The notes under the pieces: model-generated | What the model was told of the DNA's origin: nothing | The model's input: the letters and a program-made list of their open reading frames with translations, nothing else | Database searches by the model: none | Source: Streptomyces taklimakanensis | Lineage (GTDB): Bacteria; Actinomycetota; Actinomycetes; Streptomycetales; Streptomycetaceae | Direction: 5' to 3' | Length of the DNA: 64,000 bases | Assembly (NCBI RefSeq): GCF_009709575.1 | Contig: NZ_WIXO01000001.1 | Coordinates: forward strand, 3,784,001 to 3,848,000 | Shown: in pieces, positions 35,413-43,344 of the stretch | Position numbering within the stretch: the stretch's first letter is position 1 | How the letters are laid out: each line of letters begins with the position of its first letter | Made by a program: the position numbers and the translations under genes

Positions 35413-36267
35413 ATGACCGCCGCAGTGCCCGAAGTCCCCAGGCCCGTGCCCGCCGACGACGGTGACGGCAGCGACAGCACCCACAACGCCCACGACACCC
35501 ACGGCAGCGACAACACCCACGGCAGCGACAACACCCACAGCAGCGACAACACCCACGGCGCCCGCGAGGGGGGAGCCCAGGCCCCCGAACGGTCCGCGTC
35601 CCGTCCGCCCAACCCGCTGGGCCAGCTCACCCCGCTCAAGCCCCGGCTGCGGGGATGGTTGCACGCCGGGATGTTCCCGGCCGTCCTGGTCTCCGGACTC
35701 TTCCTGACGGCGTTCGCGCAGACCCCGCGCGGCCGGCTCGCCTGCGCCGTCTACACCCTGACGGCCTGTCTGCTCTTCGGCGTCAGCGCGCTGTACCACC
35801 GCGGGAACTGGGGGCCGCGCGCCAACGCGGTGCTCCGCCGCCTGGACCACGCGAACATCTTCCTGATCATCGCGGGCACCTACACGCCCCTGACGCTCCT
35901 GCTCGTCCCCGGCGGCCGTGGACAGCTCCTGCTCTGGGGGGTGTGGATCGCGGCCGTCGCCGGGATCGCCTTCCGCGTCCTGTGGGTGGGCGCGCCGCGC
36001 TGGCTCTACACCCCCTGCTACATCGCGATGGGCTGGGCCGCGGTGTTCTTCCTCCCCGACTTCCTGCGCGCGGGCGGCGTCGCCGTACTGGTGTGCGTGG
36101 TGGTCGGCGGCCTGCTCTACAGCGCCGGCGGCATCGTCTACGGCTTCAAGCGCCCCAACCCCTCACCGCGCTGGTTCGGCTTCCACGAGGTCTTCCACTC
36201 CTTCACGCTGGCCGCCTTCGCGGTCCACTACGTGGGGATCTCGCTGGTGGCCTACGACGCCTCCTAG
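35413..36267 (+). CDS. hemolysin III / PAQR family membrane protein with His-rich N-terminal repeat
   Basis: 284 residues from ATG 35413. Residues about 1-60 are soluble and contain a His/Asp/Asn/Ser repeat (TH, DTH, DNTH units, residues 20-49). Seven transmembrane helices follow from about residue 75. The family metal-binding motifs are seen: SALYHRGNW with Ser and His in helix 2, [16 protein letters not shown], and the C-terminal [20 protein letters not shown] with two His. HlyIII proteins belong to the CREST superfamily and are linked to membrane lipid homeostasis; true haemolysis is doubtful. An ATG at 35404 would overlap the predicted -10 box, so 35413 and a leaderless transcript are preferred. 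The last four bases overlap the convergent deacylase gene. Confidence 0.88.
   Translation: MTAAVPEVPRPVPADDGDGSDSTHNAHDTHGSDNTHGSDNTHSSDNTHGAREGGAQAPERSASRPPNPLGQLTPLKPRLRGWLHAGMFPAVLVSGLFLTAFAQTPRGRLACAVYTLTACLLFGVSALYHRGNWGPRANAVLRRLDHANIFLIIAGTYTPLTLLLVPGGRGQLLLWGVWIAAVAGIAFRVLWVGAPRWLYTPCYIAMGWAAVFFLPDFLRAGGVAVLVCVVVGGLLYSAGGIVYGFKRPNPSPRWFGFHEVFHSFTLAAFAVHYVGISLVAYDAS
35467..35556 (+). repeat. 18-bp coding repeat, five units, in the HlyIII gene
   Basis: The unit GGCAGCGACAACACCCAC is perfect at 35503-35520 and 35521-35538, differs by one base at 35539-35556 and at 35467-35484, and is more diverged at 35485-35502. It encodes GSDNTH and keeps frame, so the length of the His-rich segment may vary by slippage. 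Confidence 0.85.
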
Positions 36268-37889
36268 GCCGGCCCCCGGCCGCCGGCCCGGCTCCCGGCG
36301 CGCCGCACGGAGCGGCCCGCCCGCACACCGGTGCGCCGCCCGTCCTCGACGGCGAACCGGCCATCGACCAGCACGTGCGGGATGCCCACCGGCGGGGTGC
36401 GCGGGGCGTCGAACGTCGCGCCCGCCGCCACCGTCTCCGGGTCGAAGAGGACCAGGTCGGCCCGGTACCCCTCGCGGACCAGGCCCCGGTCCGGCAGCCG
36501 CAGCCGGGCCGCCGGCCGTCCGCTCAGGTGCGCCACGCACTCCTCCAGCGACAACACCCCCAGCTCGCGCACGTAGCGCCCCAGGTAGTGCGGGAAGGTG
36601 CCGTACGCCCGCGGGTGCGGACGGTCGCCGACCAGGATGCCGTCGCTGCCGCCGGTGTGGGCCCGGTGCCGCATGATCGCCCGGACGTTCTCCTCGTGCC
36701 CCACGTGCTGGAGGACGGTGGTGCCCAGCCGGTCCGCCAGAAGCAGCCGGCGCGCCACCTCGAACGGCTCCTCGCCGGTCTCGGCCGCCACCCGCGCCAC
36801 CGTGCGGCCCACGTGCCCGCAAAGGGCCGGGTCGGCCACCCCGGAGATCTCCACGGTCTCCCAGTCCACGGGTACTCCGTGGCAGCCGTCCGAGCCCGCC
36901 ACCTCCATCGCGTGCCGGACGCGGGCGCACGCGGCGGGGTCGCGCAACCGGGCCAGCGTGGCGTCGGGGCCGCCCTCGGCCGCCCAACTCGGCAGCAGCG
37001 CCGCCAGGGTGGTGCAGCCGGGCAGGTACGGGTAGCTGTCGAGCGTCAGGTCCACGCCGCTCTCCAGCGCCGCGTCCAGCAGGGCCAGCAACTCGGGCGC
37101 GCGCCCGGCGTTGACGGAGAAGTTCACGGTGGCGTGCGCCAGGTGCAGGGCGCACCCCGAGGCGCGGGCCACCTCCACCATCTGCGCGTACGCCGCCAGG
37201 GCCCCCGCGCCGTAGGACCGGTGGTGGGGGCAGTGGTAACCGCCGTAGGACGCCACCACGCGGCACAGCTCGACCAACTCGGCGTCGGGCGCGTACATGC
37301 CCGGCACGTACGTCAGGCCGGACGACATGCCCACCGCGCCCTGTTCCAGGCCCTCGGCGACCAGGCGCCGCATCCTCCCCAGCTCCTCCTCCGTGGCGGG
37401 CCGGTCCTCCCAACCGACCGCCATCGCCCGCACCGTGCCGTGCGGGACGAGGTAGGCGGCGTTGACGGCGATGCCGCGGTCGAGGCGGTCCAGGTACTCC
37501 CCGACGGTCCGCCAGTCGAAGTCGACGTCCCCACCGTCGCCGTTCCAGCCGGTGATCGCCCGCCGCACCTCCTCCAGGGTGCGGTCGTCCACCGGCGCGT
37601 ACGACAGTCCGTCCTGCCCGATCACCTCCAGCGTCACCCCCTGGGCGACCTTCGCGCCGTGGTCGGGGTCGCGCAGCAGGGCCAGGTCGCTGTGGGCGTG
37701 CATGTCGACGAAGCCGGGCGCGAGGGTGAGCCCGTGCGCCTCCAGCACGCGCCGTCCGTCCGGACGCGGCCCGGCGTCCCCCTCGCGGTGGATCACGGCG
37801 ATCCGGCCGGAGACGACGCCGACGTCCGCCCGGTACGGGGGGCCGCCGGTGCCGTCGACGACGCGTACGTCACGCAGGACGAGGTCCAC
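36264..37889 (-). CDS. N-acyl-D-amino-acid deacylase (D-aminoacylase)
   Basis: 541 residues of the amidohydrolase superfamily. Seen: MDLVLRDVRVVDGTGGPP, the metal motif GFVDMHAHSDLALL with H64 and H66, GVTLEVIGQDGLSYAPV, the middle HLAHATVNFS strand, and the C-terminal GYRADLVLFDPETV with HVLVDGRFAVEDG. It hydrolyses N-acyl-D-amino acids to the free D-amino acid plus acid; a dihydropyrimidinase-like role is less likely. The GTG at 37889 begins 33 bases after the stop of the D-amino-acid deaminase gene, so the two form an operon that would make and then deaminate D-amino acids. Its end overlaps the HlyIII gene by four bases. Confidence 0.9.
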   Translation of the reverse strand: MDLVLRDVRVVDGTGGPPYRADVGVVSGRIAVIHREGDAGPRPDGRRVLEAHGLTLAPGFVDMHAHSDLALLRDPDHGAKVAQGVTLEVIGQDGLSYAPVDDRTLEEVRRAITGWNGDGGDVDFDWRTVGEYLDRLDRGIAVNAAYLVPHGTVRAMAVGWEDRPATEEELGRMRRLVAEGLEQGAVGMSSGLTYVPGMYAPDAELVELCRVVASYGGYHCPHHRSYGAGALAAYAQMVEVARASGCALHLAHATVNFSVNAGRAPELLALLDAALESGVDLTLDSYPYLPGCTTLAALLPSWAAEGGPDATLARLRDPAACARVRHAMEVAGSDGCHGVPVDWETVEISGVADPALCGHVGRTVARVAAETGEEPFEVARRLLLADRLGTTVLQHVGHEENVRAIMRHRAHTGGSDGILVGDRPHPRAYGTFPHYLGRYVRELGVLSLEECVAHLSGRPAARLRLPDRGLVREGYRADLVLFDPETVAAGATFDAPRTPPVGIPHVLVDGRFAVEDGRRTGVRAGRSVRRAGSRAGGRGPA

Positions 37890-37922
37890 GGGGACTCCGG
37901 AGTTCGGGAAGGCCGGGGAGGA

Positions 37923-39251
37923 TCAGAAGAAGGTGCGGACGAGATCGGTGACCGTGCCGTCCGCCTCGGTGACCGGGATCAGCTGCCAGCGGTCGAAGAC
38001 CGTGCACGGATGCGACAGGCCCAACGCCACCCAGTCGCCCACCTCCAGCTCCGCGCCCGGGGCCAGCGTGACGAAGGCGTGCTGGTCCGCCAGCCTCACC
38101 ACCTCCAGGCCCGCGGCGTCCCGCTCGACGCCGTCGGCGGTGCGGACGGCCACGGGGCACGGCAGCCCCAGGTCGTAGGAGGCGTCCCGCTTGCCCGCGT
38201 TGAGGAACGCCCGGTGCGGCTCGGGCCGGGAGACCACCTGCGCCCACAACCGGAACGCGGGCAGCAGCGAGCCCTCGTCGGGCACGCGGTTGAACGGGGT
38301 GAGACGGCGATAGTGGCCGTCGTCGTGCGAGACGTACGCGCCCGAGCGCAGCAGCCGCAGCACCGGCCGGGACAGCTCGGGCAGGGCCGCGAACTCCTCG
38401 GCCACCAGGTCGAACCAGGCGCTGCCGCCCGCGCTCACCACGATCCGCCCGTCCCCGCCGTCCCCGCCGAGCCCGTTCAGCAGTCCCGCCGCGTCCAGCT
38501 CGACGGCCAGGGAGGTCAGGGAGCGCAGCCAGGCCCGCACCCGGTCGGCGTCGGCGTCCGGCACCTCGCCCTCGTACCCGGCCACCCCCACCAGCCGCAG
38601 CGAGGACGCGGCCGCCACCGCCCGTGCGACCTCCACCGCCTCCTCGGACGTGCGCACGCCGGTGCGACCGCCCGGGACGCCGAGCTCGACCACCACGTCG
38701 AGCGGACGGGCCGCCTTCCCGGCGCCCTCGCCGGCGCCCAGCGCCCCGTCCATCAGCTCCACGCCGCGCACCGAGTCCACGTAGCAGACGAACTCCGCCT
38801 CCGGGTCGGCCGCGAGCTCACCGACCACCCAGCGCAGCGCGGCGGCGTCCACCACCTCGTTGGCCAGGAAGATCCGCCGGACGCCGAAGGCCCGGTAGAC
38901 GCGCGCCTGGGAGGGGACGGCCGCCGTGATGCCCCAGGCGCCGTGGTCCACCTGTCGCCGCAGCAGCCGGGGGGCCATCGAGGTCTTGCCGTGCGGGGCG
39001 AAGGCCAGGCCGTGCCGCGCCGTGTACTCGCCCAGTTGCCGCAGGTTGTGCTCCAGGGCCTCGGCGGAGAGCGTCAGCACCGGGGTGGTGAAGCCGCCGG
39101 TGAACACCGAACGCCGCTGGGCCGCGAGCTCGCCCACGGTGAGTCCGGCGGCGTCCGGGGGCAGTCCCTTGAAGCGGTGGTCGACGACCTCGTCGGCGAG
39201 GCGGGCGACGGGATCGGTGGGCTCGGTGGGCTCGGCGTGCTCGGCGGCCAT
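37923..39251 (-). CDS. D-serine-dehydratase-like / amino acid deaminase (alanine racemase fold)
   Basis: 442 residues, N-terminal alanine-racemase TIM barrel with PLP lysine K89 in FAPHGKTSMAPRLL, then EFVCYVDSVRGVELM, VVVELGVPGGRTGVR and AGGSAWFD. The C-terminal beta domain ends with GLSHPCTVFDRW, where H414 and C416 match the zinc ligands of eukaryotic-type D-serine dehydratase (DSD). The likely reaction is PLP- and zinc-dependent dehydration/deamination of D-serine or D-threonine to an enamine and then a keto acid. ATG 39251 has GGAG nearby. It leads the leftward operon and is divergent from the PfkB-IclR-RidA operon, with an operator-like dyad between. Confidence 0.85.
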   Translation of the reverse strand: MAAEHAEPTEPTDPVARLADEVVDHRFKGLPPDAAGLTVGELAAQRRSVFTGGFTTPVLTLSAEALEHNLRQLGEYTARHGLAFAPHGKTSMAPRLLRRQVDHGAWGITAAVPSQARVYRAFGVRRIFLANEVVDAAALRWVVGELAADPEAEFVCYVDSVRGVELMDGALGAGEGAGKAARPLDVVVELGVPGGRTGVRTSEEAVEVARAVAAASSLRLVGVAGYEGEVPDADADRVRAWLRSLTSLAVELDAAGLLNGLGGDGGDGRIVVSAGGSAWFDLVAEEFAALPELSRPVLRLLRSGAYVSHDDGHYRRLTPFNRVPDEGSLLPAFRLWAQVVSRPEPHRAFLNAGKRDASYDLGLPCPVAVRTADGVERDAAGLEVVRLADQHAFVTLAPGAELEVGDWVALGLSHPCTVFDRWQLIPVTEADGTVTDLVRTFF

Positions 39252-39277
39252 GGTCAACTCCGGGCTCCGGGAGGATC

Positions 39278-39294
39278 GTTGCGTATGATGCAAC
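39278..39294. promoter_or_regulatory. GTTGC-N7-GCAAC dyad in the divergent D-amino-acid promoter
   Basis: Perfect 5-base arms (39278-39282 and 39290-39294) with a 7-base spacer, followed by another half-site GTTGC at 39299. Sites of the form TTGC-N-GCAA are common for IclR-family regulators, and an IclR gene lies in the rightward operon. TATGAT (39284-39289) in the spacer could be a rightward -10 box. Confidence 0.55.
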
Positions 39295-39379
39295 AGTCGT
39301 TGCGCGCAGTGCTCTCCGCTGTCTAGCATCCCGGCGAACACCCGGTCAACGGCCCCGGACCCAGGAGCGGAGGACGACG

Positions 39380-40513
39380 GTGACCATGCCCCCCGCCCCC
39401 CGCACGGGCCTCGACCCCGGAGCCGACCCCGCGTCCGTGCCCACCCCCCGGCCCGGCCGGCCCGGCTTCGACGCCGCCTGCCTGGGGGAGACCATGGTCG
39501 TCCTCCGGCCCGCCGGCCCCGAACGCCTCGCCGACGCGGAGACCTTCGTCCCCGGCGTCGGCGGCGCCGAGTCCAATGTCGCCTGCCTGCTCGCCGCCGC
39601 CGGGCACCGCGTCCGCTGGGTCGGACGGGTGGGCACCGACGGCTTCGGCGACCGCGTCCTGGCCGAGCTGACCGCCCGCGGCGTGGACGTCTCCGCCGTG
39701 CGACGCGACCCGAACCGCCCCACCGGCGTGTACTTCCGCACCGACGGCGAACGCAGCACCACCGAAGGACGGCCCGAGGACGCCTCCCTGGCCGAGGTGC
39801 TCTACCACCGCGCCGGATCGGCCGCCTCCGCCATGTCCCCGTCCGCCGTCGACCGCGCGGCCGTCGACGACTGCCGCGTCCTCCACATCGGCGGCATCAC
39901 CGCGGCGCTCTCCGACTCCTGCCGCGACCTGGTCCGGGAGCTGACCGCTCCCCGGCCCGGCCGCCCCCTGGTGTCCTTCGACGTGAACTACCGGGTGGGA
40001 CTGTGGCGGCGGCGCGATCCGGCCGTCCTGCTGGACCTCGCCCGCCGCTGCGACGTGGTGTTCGTCGGCGCCGACGAGGCGCGCGAACTCTGGGGCGCGG
40101 ACGACCCCGACGCCGTGCGGGCGCTGCTGCCCGAACCGTCCGCCGTGGTCGTCAAGGACGGCGGCCGGGCCGCCACCGCCCACACCGCCGAGGGCCCCTG
40201 CCGGGTGCCGGCCCTGTCGGTGGAGGTGGTGGGGCCCGTCGGCGCCGGCGACGCGTTCGCCGCCGGGTTCCTCTCGGCCACCCTGCGCGGACTGCCCGTC
40301 CCGCTGCGGCTGCGCCACGGACACCTGGCGGCCGCCGCCGCGCTCACCGTCCCCGGTGACCTCGCCGAGCCGCCCGACCGGTCCGTCGTCGACCGCCTGG
40401 CCGCGCTCGACGACGGGGCCTGGGGCGGACTGCGGCTGGGGCCCGGCTGGACGCGCGAGGGCGCCCCGCGCGAGGACCGCGAGAGCCGCCCACCCGGAGG
40501 ACACGTCCCATGA
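39380..40513 (+). CDS. PfkB family sugar/nucleoside kinase (KDG-kinase-like)
   Basis: 377 residues from GTG 39380 with GGAGGA five bases upstream. PfkB signatures: CLGETMVVLRP at the N-terminus, VGGAESNVACLLAAAGHRV, WVGRVGTDGFGDRVLAEL, FDVNYRVGLW, and the catalytic GPVGAGDAFAAGFLSATL. The GETMV start and FDVNYR run resemble 2-keto-3-deoxygluconate kinases. It would phosphorylate a sugar acid or sugar; the link to D-amino-acid breakdown is not obvious unless the cluster handles a sugar-amino acid compound. Its stop overlaps the IclR start by four bases (ATGA), showing co-translation. Confidence 0.88.
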   Translation: MTMPPAPRTGLDPGADPASVPTPRPGRPGFDAACLGETMVVLRPAGPERLADAETFVPGVGGAESNVACLLAAAGHRVRWVGRVGTDGFGDRVLAELTARGVDVSAVRRDPNRPTGVYFRTDGERSTTEGRPEDASLAEVLYHRAGSAASAMSPSAVDRAAVDDCRVLHIGGITAALSDSCRDLVRELTAPRPGRPLVSFDVNYRVGLWRRRDPAVLLDLARRCDVVFVGADEARELWGADDPDAVRALLPEPSAVVVKDGGRAATAHTAEGPCRVPALSVEVVGPVGAGDAFAAGFLSATLRGLPVPLRLRHGHLAAAAALTVPGDLAEPPDRSVVDRLAALDDGAWGGLRLGPGWTREGAPREDRESRPPGGHVP

Positions 40514-41265
40514 GCCGAACCGTCGACCGGGCGCTGAGCATCCTGCCGCTGCTGGCGCGGGGACCGGCGAACCTGGAGCAGGTCGCCCGCCACCTGGACG
40601 TGCACAAGTCCACCGCCCTGCGGTTGCTGCGCACCCTGCACGAGCACGGCATGGTCCACCGCCAGCAGGACCAGCGCTACCGCCTGGGCGCACGGCTGAT
40701 CGCCCTGGCCCAGGAGGCCGTGGAGAACATCGACGTGCGCGCCGTCGCCCACCCCCACCTGGTCGAGCTGGGCGCCGCCTGCGGGCACACCGTGCACCTG
40801 GCCGTCCGCCAGGAGGACGAGGTGGTCTACATCGACAAGGTCGAGAGCCGCCGCCCGGTGCGGATGTACTCGCGCATCGGACGGCCCGTGGCGATCACCG
40901 TCGCCGCCGTCGCCAAGGTCCTCCTCGCCGACCTCCCCGAGGCCGAACGGCGGGCCCTGGCCGAGCGCCTGGAGTACCCCTCCCACACGCCCCGCTCCAC
41001 CCCCGGACCGGCCGCCTTCCTGGCGGAACTGGCGCGGGTGCGCGAGCAGGGCTGGGCCACCGACCTCGGCGGCCACGAGGAGACGATCAACTGCGTGGCC
41101 GCACCCGTGCGCGGCGCGGACGGCCGGGCGGTGGCCGCGCTGTCGGTCTCGGCGCCCGTCGTCGCGGCCGGCGCCGACGAGCTGATGCGCCTGCTGCCGC
41201 TGGTGCGCCGCACGGCGGACGCCGTCGGCGCCGAGTACTCCGGGAAGTCCCCGCACTCCGGGTAG
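40510..41265 (+). CDS. IclR family transcriptional regulator
   Basis: 251 residues. The N-terminal winged helix has RALSILPLLARGPANLEQVARHLDVHKSTALRLLRTLHEHGMVHR, and the C-terminal effector domain (about 75-245) has HLVELGAACGHTVHLAVRQEDEVVYIDKVES, YSRIGRPVAITVAAVAKVLLADLPE and CVAAPVRGADGRAVAALSVSAP. Such proteins bind short carbon metabolites and often control a divergent operon. Placement between kinase and RidA genes, plus the dyad at 39278-39294, makes local control of both operons the first hypothesis. It overlaps the kinase gene by four bases. Confidence 0.92.
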   Translation: MSRTVDRALSILPLLARGPANLEQVARHLDVHKSTALRLLRTLHEHGMVHRQQDQRYRLGARLIALAQEAVENIDVRAVAHPHLVELGAACGHTVHLAVRQEDEVVYIDKVESRRPVRMYSRIGRPVAITVAAVAKVLLADLPEAERRALAERLEYPSHTPRSTPGPAAFLAELARVREQGWATDLGGHEETINCVAAPVRGADGRAVAALSVSAPVVAAGADELMRLLPLVRRTADAVGAEYSGKSPHSG

Positions 41266-41322
41266 CCCCGGTCCGGGCGGTCCCGGAGGGTCCGCCGAGA
41301 ACCCGAGGAGAGAAGAGCGACC

Positions 41323-41736
41323 GTGAACGACACGCCCCGCAAGACCGCCCTCACCCCGCCCACCCACACCACCCCGCCCGCGCGCTTCTCGCACGGGGTG
41401 CGCAAGGGGAACGTCCTCCAGGTCGCCGGCCAGGTCGGCTTCCTGCCCGCCGAACCCGGACAGCCGCCCACCCCGGCCGGGCCGACCCTGCGCGAGCAGA
41501 CCCTCCAGACCCTCGCCAACGTCGAGGCCGTCCTGCGGGAGGGCGAGGCGAGCTGGGAGGACGTGGTGATGGTCCGGGTCTACCTCACCGACACCGCTCA
41601 CTTCGCCGAGTTCAACGAGCTCTACGACGCCCACTTCGCGGACCTGGCCGGCCCCCCGCCGGCCCGCACCACCGTCTACGTCGGCCTGCCCGCCGGGCTG
41701 CTGGTGGAGATCGACGCCCTGGCCGTCCTGGACTGA
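41323..41736 (+). CDS. RidA family reactive-intermediate deaminase
   Basis: 137 residues from GTG 41323, with GAGGAGAGAAGAG upstream. YjgF/RidA signatures: GVRKGNVLQVAGQVGF, the EQTLQTLANVEAVLREGEASWEDVVMVRVYLTD block containing the arginine that binds the substrate carboxylate, and PPARTTVYVGLPAGLLVEIDALAV. RidA hydrolyses 2-aminoacrylate and other enamines released by PLP dehydratases. Here the divergent neighbour is a D-serine-dehydratase-like enzyme, so the pairing is chemically sensible. It lies 57 bases after the IclR gene on the same strand. Confidence 0.93.
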   Translation: MNDTPRKTALTPPTHTTPPARFSHGVRKGNVLQVAGQVGFLPAEPGQPPTPAGPTLREQTLQTLANVEAVLREGEASWEDVVMVRVYLTDTAHFAEFNELYDAHFADLAGPPPARTTVYVGLPAGLLVEIDALAVLD

Positions 41737-41913
41737 CCCCGAACCTCGCCCGGCGGCGCGCACACCCGTACGGCGGCGCGCGGTCGGCCGGGCGGGCGGT
41801 ACCGGGACGAGTCGGCGCCCGCGTGCCGCCGGTCACGGTGCGCCCCCTTGTGCCGACCGGCGGCGCGCTGTTGTATGCCCAGGCCGTTCATCGGGAGGAG
41901 AGGGAGGTCGCGT

Positions 41914-43239
41914 ATGGCCGGTACGGGCGAGAAGGACGGAACGGGCGCCGGGCCGGTCGCCGGACCGGCGGAGGCGCCCGAGCGGAAGGCGAGCTGGCGG
42001 CTCATCGGTCCGGGCGTCGTCGTGGCGGCCACCGGCGTCGGCGCGGGCGACCTGGTGGCCACCCTGCTGGCCGGCAGCAAGTTCGGCTACACGCTGCTGT
42101 GGGCGGCCGTCATCGGCTGCCTGGTGAAGATCTCGCTGGCCGAGGCCACCGGGCGCTGGCACCTGGCCACCGGCCGGACCCTGCTGGACGGTTGGCGCGG
42201 CCTGGGCGCGTGGACCACCGTCTACTTCGCGGTCTACGTCGTCGTCTGGGGGTTCGTCTACGGCGCCACCGCCATGTCCTCCGCCGCGCTGCCGCTCGCG
42301 GCGCTCTTCCCCGCCGGGCCGTCCCTGCGGACCTGGGCGATCCTGTGCGGTCTGGTGGGGCTGGCGTTCGTCTGGTTCAACCGGTACGCGGTCGTCGAGA
42401 AGGTCATGATGGTCTTCGTCGGCGTGATGTTCGTGATCGTCGTCTACGTGGCGATCCGCGTCGCGCCCGGCCTCGGCGACTCCTTCGCGGGCCTGCTGCC
42501 CGTCCTGCCCGACGGCTCGCTGTTCTACACGCTCGGCCTGATCGGCGGGGTCGGCGGGACGATCACCATGGCCGCGTACGGCTACTGGGTCAACGCCAAG
42601 GGCTGGACCGACAGCGGCTGGATCCCGATGATGCGGCTGGACAACCGGGTCGCGTACGTCACCACCGGCGTCTTCGTCGTGGCGATGCTGATCGTCGGTG
42701 CCGAGCTGCTGCACTCCACGAACATCGCCCTCGGCGGCGGCGACCGGGGACTGCTCGACCTGAGCGGCGTGCTGGAGGACCGCTTCGGGCCGGTGACCGC
42801 CAACCTCTTCCTGGTCGGCTTCTTCGCCGCGTCCTTCTCCTCGCTGGTCGGCGTCTGGCACGGCGTCGGCCTGCTCTTCGCCGACTTCGTGGAGCGCACG
42901 CGCGCCGCCCGGGCGCAGGGCAGCGGCGGGGAACCGCCGGTGCTGGAGGTCGCCCGGGGGCAGCGGGAGCGGTCCTGGCCGTTCCGCTGCTACCTGCTCT
43001 GGCTGACGTTCCCGCCGATGGGGCTGCTCTGGCTGGACAGGCCCTTCGGCCTGGTCGTCGCCTACGGCGTCCTGGGAGCCTTCTTCATGCCCTTCCTCGC
43101 CGCGACGCTGCTGTGGCTGCTCAACTCCTCCCGCACCCCGCGCCGGTGGCGCAACGGGCCGCTGAGCAACGGGGTGCTGACGGTGGCCGGGCTGTTGTTC
43201 GTGGTGCTGTGCGTCCACGAGCTGTACGAACTGTTCTGA
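41914..43239 (+). CDS. Nramp-like transporter lacking both canonical metal-binding motifs
   Basis: 441 residues, 11 or so transmembrane helices, start ATG 41914 with GGGAGG upstream. Overall pattern is Nramp: SWRLIGPGVVVAATGVGAGDL (helix 1), SKFGYTLLWAAVIGCLVK, LIGGVGGTITMAAYGYWVNAKG (helix 6). In helix 1 the usual DPGN is G-A-G-D (residues 43-46); in helix 6 the usual MPH is T-M-A (218-220). The Asp, Asn and Met that bind Mn/Fe in Nramp are therefore missing, so transport of a different substrate is likely. It lies 177 bases after RidA and may belong to the D-amino-acid operon. A 20-bp hairpin follows. Confidence 0.82.
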   Translation: MAGTGEKDGTGAGPVAGPAEAPERKASWRLIGPGVVVAATGVGAGDLVATLLAGSKFGYTLLWAAVIGCLVKISLAEATGRWHLATGRTLLDGWRGLGAWTTVYFAVYVVVWGFVYGATAMSSAALPLAALFPAGPSLRTWAILCGLVGLAFVWFNRYAVVEKVMMVFVGVMFVIVVYVAIRVAPGLGDSFAGLLPVLPDGSLFYTLGLIGGVGGTITMAAYGYWVNAKGWTDSGWIPMMRLDNRVAYVTTGVFVVAMLIVGAELLHSTNIALGGGDRGLLDLSGVLEDRFGPVTANLFLVGFFAASFSSLVGVWHGVGLLFADFVERTRAARAQGSGGEPPVLEVARGQRERSWPFRCYLLWLTFPPMGLLWLDRPFGLVVAYGVLGAFFMPFLAATLLWLLNSSRTPRRWRNGPLSNGVLTVAGLLFVVLCVHELYELF

Positions 43240-43267
43240 CGCGGGCCCGGCCGGCCCGACGGGCGGA

Positions 43268-43317
43268 AGGGGCCGGTGGTGGGGAGGAACGGCCGTCCCT
43301 CCCCACCACCGGCCCCT
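43268..43317. terminator. 20-bp hairpin between the convergent Nramp-like and chitinase genes
   Basis: Perfect arms (43268-43287 and 43298-43317) with a 10-base loop in the 105-base gap; serves both strands. Confidence 0.85.
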
Positions 43318-43344
43318 CGGTGCCTCGGGCTCACCCGGTCCCGG

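Noticed and set aside
35467..35556. The 18-bp array as non-coding repeat
   Set aside because: It is inside a coding frame, unit length is a multiple of three and codes a regular peptide repeat.
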